Part shown: in pieces, positions 14,325 through 20,033 of the stretch | Position numbering within the stretch: the first letter of the stretch is position 1 | Layout: each line of letters begins with the position of its first letter | Source: Pseudomonadota bacterium | Lineage (GTDB): Bacteria > Pseudomonadota > Gammaproteobacteria > Pseudomonadales > Pseudomonadaceae | NCBI GenBank assembly: GCA_023431055.1 | Contig: JAEYXX010000168.1 | Coordinates: forward strand, 1-20,033 | Direction: 5' to 3' | DNA length: 20,033 bases | Notes under the pieces: generated by a model | Told to the model about the DNA's origin: nothing | Databases searched by the model: none | Seen by the model: the letters and a program-made list of their open reading frames with translations, nothing else | Made by a program: the position numbers and the translations under genes

Positions 14325-15662
14325 TCAGAATTCGTGATCGGCGGTGTCCGGGTTCAGGTCGCTGATGCCCAGCTTGGCCGCGGCCTGCTCGATGGCGCCG
14401 GTCTGCTTGACCAGGGCAGCGATGGCGTCACGCACCAGTTGCTGGCCTTCGGCATTGTCGGCCGCGATCAGCTGGTCGAAGTGCACGTTGTTCTTCTCGG
14501 CGCTGTCGACCAGCGCCTGCAGCTTGGCTTCGGTCTCCTGCAGGTCGGCCTTGAGCGTGGCATCGGCCTGGGCGTCGGCCTTGGCCACCAGCTCGGACAG
14601 GCTCGGGCCGGTCAGGGTGGTGCCGTCGGCTTTCTTGTATTCGCCCAGGTAAACGTTGCGAATGCCTTTGCCGTTGTAGAAGTGCGAGTTGTGGGTGTTG
14701 TCGCTGAAGCAATCGTGCTCGTCTTCGGTGGAGTTGGCTTCCAGCGCCACTTTCATGCGCTCGCCAGCCAGCTCGCCGAGGGACAGGCTGCCCATGCCGA
14801 ACAGCATCTTGCGCAGGCCGTTCTCGGCGGAATCGGCGACCAGCTCGCTGCGGTAGTTGCCTTCCACGCCGTCTTTCCACTGTTCGACCATTTCATCCAG
14901 ATCGCTGACCAGCAGGTCGGTGGCGGCTTTCAGGTAAGTGCGACGACGCTCGTTGTGACCACCGGTGGCGCCTTCGCCGACCAGGTAGTCGGTGTAGGGG
15001 CGCTCGCCGGCGCCAGGGTTGGTGCCGTTCAGGTCCTGGCCCCAGAGGAGGAATTCGATGGCGTGGTAGCCAGTGGCGACGTTGGCTTCGGAACCGCCCA
15101 GTTCGTTCAGGCTGGCCAGCAGCTCGCCAGTGATCTCGCTGACATCGATCTTGTCTTCACCGACCTGGATCTCGGTGTTGGCGATGATGTTGGCCTGCGC
15201 GCCCGGGTTGCCCAGCGCGTGCTGGTAATCGTCGGCGACATAGTCGATCAGGCCTTCGTCCAGCGGCCAGGCATTGAGTTGGCCTTCCCACTCGTCGACT
15301 ACCGGGTTACCGAAGCGGAACACTTCGGTCTGCATGTACGGCACGCGCGCGGCCAGCCAGGCTTCACGGGCGGCTTTCAGGGTCGCTTCGCTCGGATCGG
15401 CGAGCAGTGCATCGACTGCAGCCTGCAGTGCCTTGCCGGTGCTCGCGGCGTCGCTGAACACGGCCAGGGCGAGATCGGCGTAATGATTGACCACGGCCTT
15501 CGCCGCTGCCTCGTCGACCTTAGCCGCGGTGGCTGGAGCCGCGCTCTCGGTGGCGGCGGCAGGCGCTGCAGCCTGGGTGGCAGGGGCTTTGTCTTCGCCG
15601 CAGCCAGCGAGAGAAATTGCGATGGCCAGCAGGCTGGCGGAGGCCAGGGGCATACGAATCAT
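14325..15662 (-). CDS. icmP: Imelysin-family lipoprotein (IcmP-like, peptidase M75 family)
   Basis: This 445-residue exported lipoprotein has a signal peptide ending LAGC with lipidated Cys21, followed by an Ala/Pro/Thr-rich linker (about 25-50) and the imelysin domain. The family motif GxHxxE is GYHAIE at 198-203 (His200, Glu203), followed by FLLWGQDL. Also typical are WEGQLNAWPLDEGLIDYV and DCFSDNTHNSHFYNGKGIRNVYLG. Imelysins are linked to iron; P. aeruginosa IcmP was described as an insulin-cleaving metalloproteinase, though protease activity of the fold is debated. The symbol rests on similarity and on the neighbouring lemA-GIDE-bifA-sodB order that I recall for PA4366-PA4370. ATG 15662 has AAGGA 7 nt upstream. 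A Fur-box-like site upstream suggests iron repression. Confidence 0.9.
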   Translation of the reverse strand: MIRMPLASASLLAIAISLAGCGEDKAPATQAAAPAAATESAAPATAAKVDEAAAKAVVNHYADLALAVFSDAASTGKALQAAVDALLADPSEATLKAAREAWLAARVPYMQTEVFRFGNPVVDEWEGQLNAWPLDEGLIDYVADDYQHALGNPGAQANIIANTEIQVGEDKIDVSEITGELLASLNELGGSEANVATGYHAIEFLLWGQDLNGTNPGAGERPYTDYLVGEGATGGHNERRRTYLKAATDLLVSDLDEMVEQWKDGVEGNYRSELVADSAENGLRKMLFGMGSLSLGELAGERMKVALEANSTEDEHDCFSDNTHNSHFYNGKGIRNVYLGEYKKADGTTLTGPSLSELVAKADAQADATLKADLQETEAKLQALVDSAEKNNVHFDQLIAADNAEGQQLVRDAIAALVKQTGAIEQAAAKLGISDLNPDTADHEF

Positions 15663-15725
15663 GGCGGAGTCCTTTGCATGTACGAATGTGGACGGTACGC
15701 AGGGGTACCTGAAAAACCGCAACAT

Positions 15726-15744
15726 AATGCAAATGTTTCGCATT
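15726..15744. promoter_or_regulatory. Putative Fur box upstream of the imelysin gene
   Basis: AATGCAAATGTTTCGCATT matches the Pseudomonas-style Fur box AATGAGAATGATTCTCATT at 15 of 19 positions. It sits within a perfect 9 bp inverted repeat (ACATAATGC at 15722-15730, GCATTATGT at 15740-15748). On the minus strand CATAAT (15747-15742) could be the -10 of the imelysin promoter, so bound Fur would block it; the -35 is weak. The divergent lemA is about 105 bp away. Confidence 0.65.
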
Positions 15745-15806
15745 ATGTGTAAAGGCCATTATTCATCCCTGTGCAGGATATCGCTGCCCAAGGCCATCGC
15801 TACCGC

Positions 15807-15812
15807 TAGAAT
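15807..15812 (+). promoter_or_regulatory. Possible -10 element for lemA
   Basis: TAGAAT (five of six to consensus) stands 40 bp upstream of the lemA ATG. No clear -35 is visible. It is the best candidate in the 189 bp gap between the divergent imelysin and lemA genes. Confidence 0.3.
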
Positions 15813-15851
15813 GCCAGCACCTGATACGCAGTTCTGCATGGAGAAAACTGC

Positions 15852-16424
15852 ATGAGCCTGACCGCCGTGATCGTTATCGTCGTCCTCGTCCTGCTCGGCG
15901 CCTACGCGGTGTCCCTCTACAACGGCCTAGTGCGCCTCAAGCATGGAGTGAGCAAGGCCTGGTCGAACATCGACGTGCTGCTCAAGCAGCGCCATGACGA
16001 ATTGCCCAAGCTGGTGGAAACCTGCAAGCAATACATGCAGTACGAAGGCTCGACCCTGGAGCGGGTGATCGCCGCGCGTAGTGCGGTGGCCAGTGCTCGT
16101 GAGCAACATGACGTCAGCGCTCTGGGCAAGGCCGAGAGTGGCCTGCGAGCTGGTCTCGGTCAGCTGTTCGCGCTGGCCGAGAACTACCCAGAGCTGAAGG
16201 CCAATGACAGCTTCCAGCACCTGCAGCAGCGCATCAGCGGTCTGGAGAGCGGCATCGCCGACCGCCGCGAGCTGTACAACGAGGCCGTCAACCTCAACAA
16301 CGTGCGCATCGAGCAGTTCCCTGACGTGATCCTCGCGCGCCTGTTCAACTTCCCGGCTGCCGAATTGCTGGTGTTCAGCGATGCGGAAAAAGCCGATGTA
16401 GATATGAAGTCGCTATTCAATTGA
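15852..16424 (+). CDS. lemA: LemA family protein
   Basis: This 190-residue protein has one N-terminal transmembrane segment (about 4-24, TAVIVIVVLVLLGAYAVSLYN) and the LemA helical domain: NGLVRLKHGVSKAWSNIDVLLKQRHDELPKLVETCKQYM, then LFALAENYPELKANDSFQHLQQRISGLESGIADRRELYNEAVNLNN and the end FPDVILARLF. LemA proteins are anchored in the inner membrane and form helical bundles; their molecular role is unsettled. This LemA is unrelated to the old 'lemA' name for the GacS kinase. ATG 15852 has GGAG 8 nt upstream. It is 10 bp from the next gene, so the two form an operon; LemA next to GIDE or TPM-type membrane proteins is a recurrent pairing. Confidence 0.93.
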   Translation: MSLTAVIVIVVLVLLGAYAVSLYNGLVRLKHGVSKAWSNIDVLLKQRHDELPKLVETCKQYMQYEGSTLERVIAARSAVASAREQHDVSALGKAESGLRAGLGQLFALAENYPELKANDSFQHLQQRISGLESGIADRRELYNEAVNLNNVRIEQFPDVILARLFNFPAAELLVFSDAEKADVDMKSLFN

Positions 16425-16434
16425 GCGTCAGCCG

Positions 16435-17340
16435 ATGATGCAGGCGGACCCTTTCGGCTTCTTCTTCACCCTGACGCTGACCCTCAGCGCATGCCTGGGC
16501 GGCGCCTGGTGGTGCCTGCGGCGTTGGTCGCAGGCACGTCATCTGCTGGATACGCCCACCTCGAAGATCCGTTCTGCGGCGCAGGGTTATGTCGAACTCT
16601 ATGGTGTACTCGAAGCGCTGCCTGACATGGAGATTCGTGGGCCGCTCACCGGCAAACCATGCCTGTGGTGGCGCTTTCGCATCGAGGAATACCGCTCCAG
16701 CGGCAAGAAGCGCAGTTGGCGAGTTATCGAGAGTGGCGCCAGTGACGCCTGGCTGCGCCTGGCCGACGGCACCGGCGAATGCCTGATCGATCCGCGTGGC
16801 GCCGAGATCAGAACGGCAGTACGCGAGGTCTGGGAGGGTAGCCAGCGCCACCCGCTGGGGCCGGCCAAGACTGGCCTGTTCGGCTTTCTCAGCGGTGGGC
16901 AGCGCTATCGCTACAGCGAAGAGCGCTTCCACGTTGGCCAGCCACTGTATGCCATTGGCGATTTCCGCACCCTGGGTGCATCGCAGCAGGGCTTCGACAG
17001 CCACGCCGCCCAGGGCGAGGTGATCCGTGAGTGGAAGGGCGATTACGCGGGCCTGCTGCGGCGCTTCGACAGCGACGGCAACGGTGAGCTCGACGAACAG
17101 GAATGGAATCGCGTGCGCCTGGCGGCACAGCTGGAGGCGGAGGATCGGCATCGGCAGAAGGTCACCGAACCCGCGCGACACCAGATGGGCAAGCCAGGTG
17201 AGCGCCAGCCCTTCATCCTCTCCAACAGTGGAGAGGACGAACTGGCTCGTCATTTCTACTGGCAGGCTGCTGGTGGCGCCGTGCTGTGTCTGGCAGGTGC
17301 TCTGGCCACGGCCTGGCTGCTGGGCGTGCAGCACTGGTGA
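16435..17340 (+). CDS. GIDE-domain membrane protein with an EF-hand loop
   Basis: This 301-residue protein has two transmembrane segments, one near each end (about 8-27 and 274-298). Between them lies a domain like the GIDE/BAM domain of the mitochondrial E3 ligase MUL1: KIRSAAQGYVELYGVLEALPD, GPLTGKPCLWWRFRIEEY, SDAWLRLADGTGECLIDPRGAEI, and RYSEERFHVGQPLYAIGDFRTL. There is no RING finger, so ubiquitin ligase activity is not implied. Residues 212-223 (DSDGNGELDEQE) form a complete EF-hand loop with Asp/Asp/Asn/Glu/Asp/Glu at positions 1, 3, 5, 7, 9 and 12, so calcium binding is plausible. Two adjacent ATGs (16435, 16438) could start it; the Shine-Dalgarno is poor and coupling to lemA is likely. 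The role is unknown, probably membrane or envelope related. Confidence 0.88.
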   Translation: MMQADPFGFFFTLTLTLSACLGGAWWCLRRWSQARHLLDTPTSKIRSAAQGYVELYGVLEALPDMEIRGPLTGKPCLWWRFRIEEYRSSGKKRSWRVIESGASDAWLRLADGTGECLIDPRGAEIRTAVREVWEGSQRHPLGPAKTGLFGFLSGGQRYRYSEERFHVGQPLYAIGDFRTLGASQQGFDSHAAQGEVIREWKGDYAGLLRRFDSDGNGELDEQEWNRVRLAAQLEAEDRHRQKVTEPARHQMGKPGERQPFILSNSGEDELARHFYWQAAGGAVLCLAGALATAWLLGVQHW

Positions 17341-17362
17341 AGTGCTGGTTCTTCGTTCAAAC

Positions 17363-17393
17363 AAAAAACGCCGCGAGAAATCGCGGCGTTTTT
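17363..17393. terminator. Bidirectional terminator between the GIDE gene and bifA
   Basis: The perfect stem ACGCCGCGA / TCGCGGCGT is closed by a GAAA tetraloop, with A and T tracts on both sides. It lies 22 bp after the GIDE-gene stop and 12 bp after the bifA stop, serving both converging transcripts. Confidence 0.92.
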
Positions 17394-17405
17394 CTTGGTG
17401 CAGGG

Positions 17406-19460
17406 TCAGAGTGTCGCAGCTGAGCTCAGGCGTCTGGCCTGCTTGAGGAACAGGGTCAGTTCACGCGCCGGTAGCGGCTTGCTGTACAGATAGCCCTGAC
17501 CCTCATGGCAGCCCTGGGCGATGATGTAGGCCTCCTGCTCGGCGGTTTCCACGCCCTCGGCGATGACCTGCATACCCAGGCTCTTGCCCAGTTGGATGAT
17601 GGCGCGAACGATGGTCGCGTCATCCTCGTCTTCGAGCAGGTCCTGCACGAAGCTCTTGTCGATCTTGATCTTGTCCAGCGGCAGGCTCTTGAGATAGCTC
17701 AGCGACGAATAGCCGGTACCGAAGTCGTCGATGGCGATCAGCGCGCCGGAGCGACGCAGGCTGAGCAGGTGCTGGGCGGCGGTGCTGATCTCTTCCATCA
17801 GGCCGGTTTCGGTGACCTCCAGCTCCAGGCTTCTGGGCGGTAGGCGGTAGACCTGCATCAGATTGTTGACCACGCGCGGCAGCTCGGCGTGGTGCAACTG
17901 CACGGTAGACAGGTTGATGGCCATGCGCAGGTTGCTGAAGCCCTGGTCGTGCCATTCCCTCAGCTGGCGGCAACTCTGGTCGAGAATCCACTCGCCGATG
18001 GGAATGATGGTGCCGTTCTGCTCGGCCAGCGGGATGAACAGATCCGGCGCCACGAAACCATGCTGTGGATGTTGCCAGCGCAGCAGGGCCTCGACGCCGA
18101 CGATGCTGTGATCGCGATAATCCACCTGCGGCTGGTAGACCAGGTGCAGCTGATTCTGCGCCAGGGCGTCGCGCAAATCCTTCTCAAGCTCACGGCGGCG
18201 GCGCATCTCGCTGTCGACGCTGGCGATATAAAACTGGTAACGGTTGCGCGAGCGGCTCTTGGCCAGGGTCATGGTCTGTTCGGCTTTTTGCAGCAGTTTC
18301 TCGGTGCTGTCGCCGTCTTCCGGGAACAGGGTGATGCCGATGGTGGCGCGCAGGCGCACTTCATGCTGATCGAGCATAAAGGGCTGCTCCAGATCATCGA
18401 GTACGCTTTGCGCCAGTTCGGCGGCTTCATAGGGTTGTTCGATATCGGCCTGGACCAGGGCGAACTGGTCGCCCCCCAGGCGTGCCAGCGCACCAAGGCG
18501 GCCGCTGTGACTGCGCAGGCGGTCGGAGAGGGCGAGCAGCAACTGGTCGCCGCTCTGGTAGCTGAATTGCTCGTTGATGCCCTTGAAATCATCCAGGCCG
18601 ACGCAGAGCACGGCGACGCGGCGCTGCAGGCGGCCGGCGTCTTCGAGAATCTGATCGAGCTGTTGTTGCAGTTGCTGGCGGTTGGGCAGGCCGGTGAGGA
18701 AGTCGTACTGGGCCATGCGCAGCAGGCTGTTCTCCGCCTCACGACGCAGATGCGTGTTGCGTTCGATGGAGGCCAGCAACTGGTTGGCGGTGTTGATCCA
18801 CAGACCTAGCTCGTTCTTCTCGTTGCCAGGCAGCATCGGCAGCTTGTGTTCGCTGGGGCGGTCGGGGTTGATGTTGGTCAGGTGCTCGATGATTTTCGAC
18901 AGCGGTTTGGTCAGCAGCCAGTGATAGACCAGATAGAGCACCAGCCCCATGGCCATGGCGCGCAGCACGCCCGATATGAAGATGATCACCGAGTTGGTGA
19001 CGAAACTCTCGCCATAAGGCGCGGTGTCCAGGGAGATGTTGAGGTCACCGTAATACTCGCTGTAGGGGCCGCGACCCACCAGTTTGGTCGAAAACAGCTG
19101 CTCCTTGCCGAGAAAGGTGTCGGTCAGCCAGCGCGTGGGCATCTGTGCCAGATCACGCGAGCGCTCGGCGAGCATTGGCTCGTTGGGATGGCCGATGGAG
19201 GCGTAGCGTACCGACTCGTGCTGAAACAGGCCTTCGATCACCTGCATGCCCATTTCCCGGTCCAGGCTGTAGACCGCTTGCGTCGACGGGTCGCGGAACA
19301 TGCCGAGGATGCGATGGGCGTCGTTGGCAATCGCCTGGCGGGTCTTGTAGGCATCGAAAACGATCTGCGCACAGCTCAACACCACCCCGACCACGAATGC
19401 TGACAGCAGCACCACGCGGAGCAACTTGATCGACAAGCTGTTTTTCAATTCCAGCTTCAA
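17406..19460 (-). CDS. bifA: Cyclic-di-GMP phosphodiesterase BifA (degenerate GGDEF + EAL)
   Basis: This 684-residue inner-membrane protein has TM1 at about 13-35, a periplasmic region at 36-156, TM2 at 157-183, a HAMP-like linker, a GGDEF-type domain and an EAL domain. The cyclase signature is GGDQF (329-333) in place of GGD/EEF. The EAL domain is complete: E457-A-L-L-R, NLSTVQLH, ELEVTET, DDFGTGYSS with Asp578/Asp579, KIDKSFV, and AEGVET. This matches P. aeruginosa BifA, where the same GGDQF form degrades c-di-GMP and affects biofilm and swarming. The start is a TTG at 19460 with AAGGA 7 nt upstream and N-terminus KLELKNSLSIKLLRVV, the expected BifA N-terminus; the open frame runs to 19568 without homology-like text. 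The downstream neighbour on the genome map, sodB, is the same as I recall in P. aeruginosa. Confidence 0.95.
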   Translation of the reverse strand: MKLELKNSLSIKLLRVVLLSAFVVGVVLSCAQIVFDAYKTRQAIANDAHRILGMFRDPSTQAVYSLDREMGMQVIEGLFQHESVRYASIGHPNEPMLAERSRDLAQMPTRWLTDTFLGKEQLFSTKLVGRGPYSEYYGDLNISLDTAPYGESFVTNSVIIFISGVLRAMAMGLVLYLVYHWLLTKPLSKIIEHLTNINPDRPSEHKLPMLPGNEKNELGLWINTANQLLASIERNTHLRREAENSLLRMAQYDFLTGLPNRQQLQQQLDQILEDAGRLQRRVAVLCVGLDDFKGINEQFSYQSGDQLLLALSDRLRSHSGRLGALARLGGDQFALVQADIEQPYEAAELAQSVLDDLEQPFMLDQHEVRLRATIGITLFPEDGDSTEKLLQKAEQTMTLAKSRSRNRYQFYIASVDSEMRRRRELEKDLRDALAQNQLHLVYQPQVDYRDHSIVGVEALLRWQHPQHGFVAPDLFIPLAEQNGTIIPIGEWILDQSCRQLREWHDQGFSNLRMAINLSTVQLHHAELPRVVNNLMQVYRLPPRSLELEVTETGLMEEISTAAQHLLSLRRSGALIAIDDFGTGYSSLSYLKSLPLDKIKIDKSFVQDLLEDEDDATIVRAIIQLGKSLGMQVIAEGVETAEQEAYIIAQGCHEGQGYLYSKPLPARELTLFLKQARRLSSAATL

Positions 19461-19503
19461 AGGCAATTCCTTATGTCGGTGCTTACAGCGTCTGGCATAC
19501 GAG

Positions 19504-19532
19504 AGTATTGGCAATCTAGCCCTGGCCGTCAA
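19504..19532 (-). promoter_or_regulatory. bifA: Sigma70-like promoter of bifA
   Basis: On the minus strand TTGACG (19532-19527, five of six to consensus) and AATACT (19509-19504, four of six) are 17 bp apart. Transcription would start near 19497, giving a leader of about 37 nt that contains AAGGA. No FleQ-like site was recognised with confidence. Confidence 0.55.
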
Positions 19533-19819
19533 AGGGCCATCATGTCTGTCGGCACTATTTATCCACAAGCAGCGCGCCAGGGCGCGAACGGGGTTAACGA
19601 CGTCGGCCGACCGCTCTGTGTCGTAGAGATTACCGCGGACTTGAGCGCCTTTGGTCGCATTGTCCGCCTGTCACTGCTGCGCTTCTGTGTGGCATTGCTC
19701 GTCAGCGATCCGATGAGCTGGCAAATATGCGGCGAAAATCGTCGGTTTGCCATCAGTTAGAAGACATTACGAACGCCCTGCGGGGTTTCGTTCCGCACGC
19801 TGGGTGTGCAAGCCAGAAA
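19533..19819. other. Intergenic region between bifA and sodB
   Basis: About 290 bp lie between the bifA promoter and the sodB terminator. Short open frames run through it on both strands, but none has a ribosome site or recognisable protein text. I see no repeat, RNA gene or operator that I would call. Confidence 0.5.
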
Positions 19820-19850
19820 CAAAAAAACCCGGCCACAGGGGCCGGGTTTT
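19820..19850 (-). terminator. sodB: Intrinsic terminator of sodB
   Basis: The stem CCCGGCC-acagg-GGCCGGG is flanked by seven A's on the left (U tract for the minus transcript) and four T's on the right. It lies 19 bp after the sodB stop codon. Confidence 0.92.
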
Positions 19851-19869
19851 CGTACTACGGGGCTTGGAC

Positions 19870-20033
19870 TCAGGCCGCGTAGTTCTGGGCGACGAAGTCC
19901 CAGTTGACCAGGTTCCAGAACGCCTCGACGTACTTCGGACGCAGGTTGCGGTAGTCGATGTAGTAGGCGTGTTCCCAGACGTCGCAGGTCAGCAGCGGGG
20001 TGTCGCCGGAGGTCAGCGGGCAGCCAGCGCCGA
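19870..20033 (-). CDS. sodB: Iron superoxide dismutase SodB, C-terminal 53 residues (truncated by window)
   Basis: The TGA stop is at 19872-19870 and the frame is open to the window edge, so only the C-terminal 53 residues are seen: [46 protein letters not shown] and [15 protein letters not shown] holds the Asp and His that are two of the four metal ligands. The end and the overall text fit cytoplasmic Fe-SOD, which converts superoxide to oxygen and hydrogen peroxide. Residues that distinguish Fe from Mn lie mostly outside the window, so the metal is inferred from similarity and from the bifA-sodB neighbourhood. It has its own terminator. Confidence 0.93.
   Translation of the reverse strand, partial: GAGCPLTSGDTPLLTCDVWEHAYYIDYRNLRPKYVEAFWNLVNWDFVAQNYAA

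Noticed and set aside
19473..19760. 95-codon plus-strand frame between bifA and sodB
   Set aside because: No ribosome site and no family text; it overlaps the bifA promoter.
1..20033. CRISPR array, tRNA, rRNA, integrase/transposase or prophage genes
   Set aside because: No regularly spaced direct repeats, no cloverleaf or rRNA signatures, and no mobile-element protein text were seen on either strand.

Overview
The window reads as chromosomal DNA of a high-GC Pseudomonas, probably of the mendocina/alcaligenes/stutzeri side of the genus. The evidence is the strong GC-rich codon use, recognisable Pseudomonas proteins (a BifA-type phosphodiesterase next to sodB, an MxtR/CrbS-type transporter-kinase, an IcmP-type imelysin, Grx4) and 21-22 bp palindromic REP sequences of the kind common in that group. 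No phage, plasmid, transposase or CRISPR was seen. All family names come from reading the translations; no database search was run.

Layout. 1-1111 (+) is the 3' part of a molybdopterin oxidoreductase, followed by an inverted REP pair. 1308-1634 (+) is grxD, convergent with the three-gene envelope operon ydbH-ynbE-ydbL (4798 down to 1697, minus strand) across a bidirectional terminator. 4799-5367 is a long non-coding stretch with an AT-rich core and DnaA-box-like sites. 5368-5673 (+) is a small Sel1-like protein and 5740-7215 (+) is rmuC, which converges on an epoxide-hydrolase-like alpha/beta hydrolase (8191-7244, -). Upstream of that is a 1162-residue sodium/solute-symporter-like hybrid sensor kinase (11895-8407, -). 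Divergent from it are a GNAT acetyltransferase (12098-12667, +) and an AraC-family regulator (12673-13512, +).

13587-14193 is gene-free and is filled by one ~607 bp imperfect palindrome. Each arm carries six small hairpins, and several hairpin stems differ between arms by compensated changes while the loops stay the same. This is the most unusual object in the window. It also separates two gene blocks which, as I remember the P. aeruginosa map, lie far apart there (around PA3269-PA3271 and PA4366-PA4370).

Right of it come an imelysin lipoprotein (15662-14325, -) behind a good Fur-box match, a divergent lemA plus GIDE-domain/EF-hand membrane protein pair (15852-17340, +), the c-di-GMP phosphodiesterase bifA with a TTG start and a good sigma70-like promoter (19460-17406, -), and the 3' end of the iron superoxide dismutase gene sodB (20033-19870, -).

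Shared themes are the cell envelope (YdbH/YnbE/YdbL, LemA, GIDE protein, IcmP), iron and redox (Grx4, SodB, Fur-linked IcmP) and signalling (MxtR-type kinase, BifA, AraC regulator). These look like ordinary core-genome neighbours, not one pathway.
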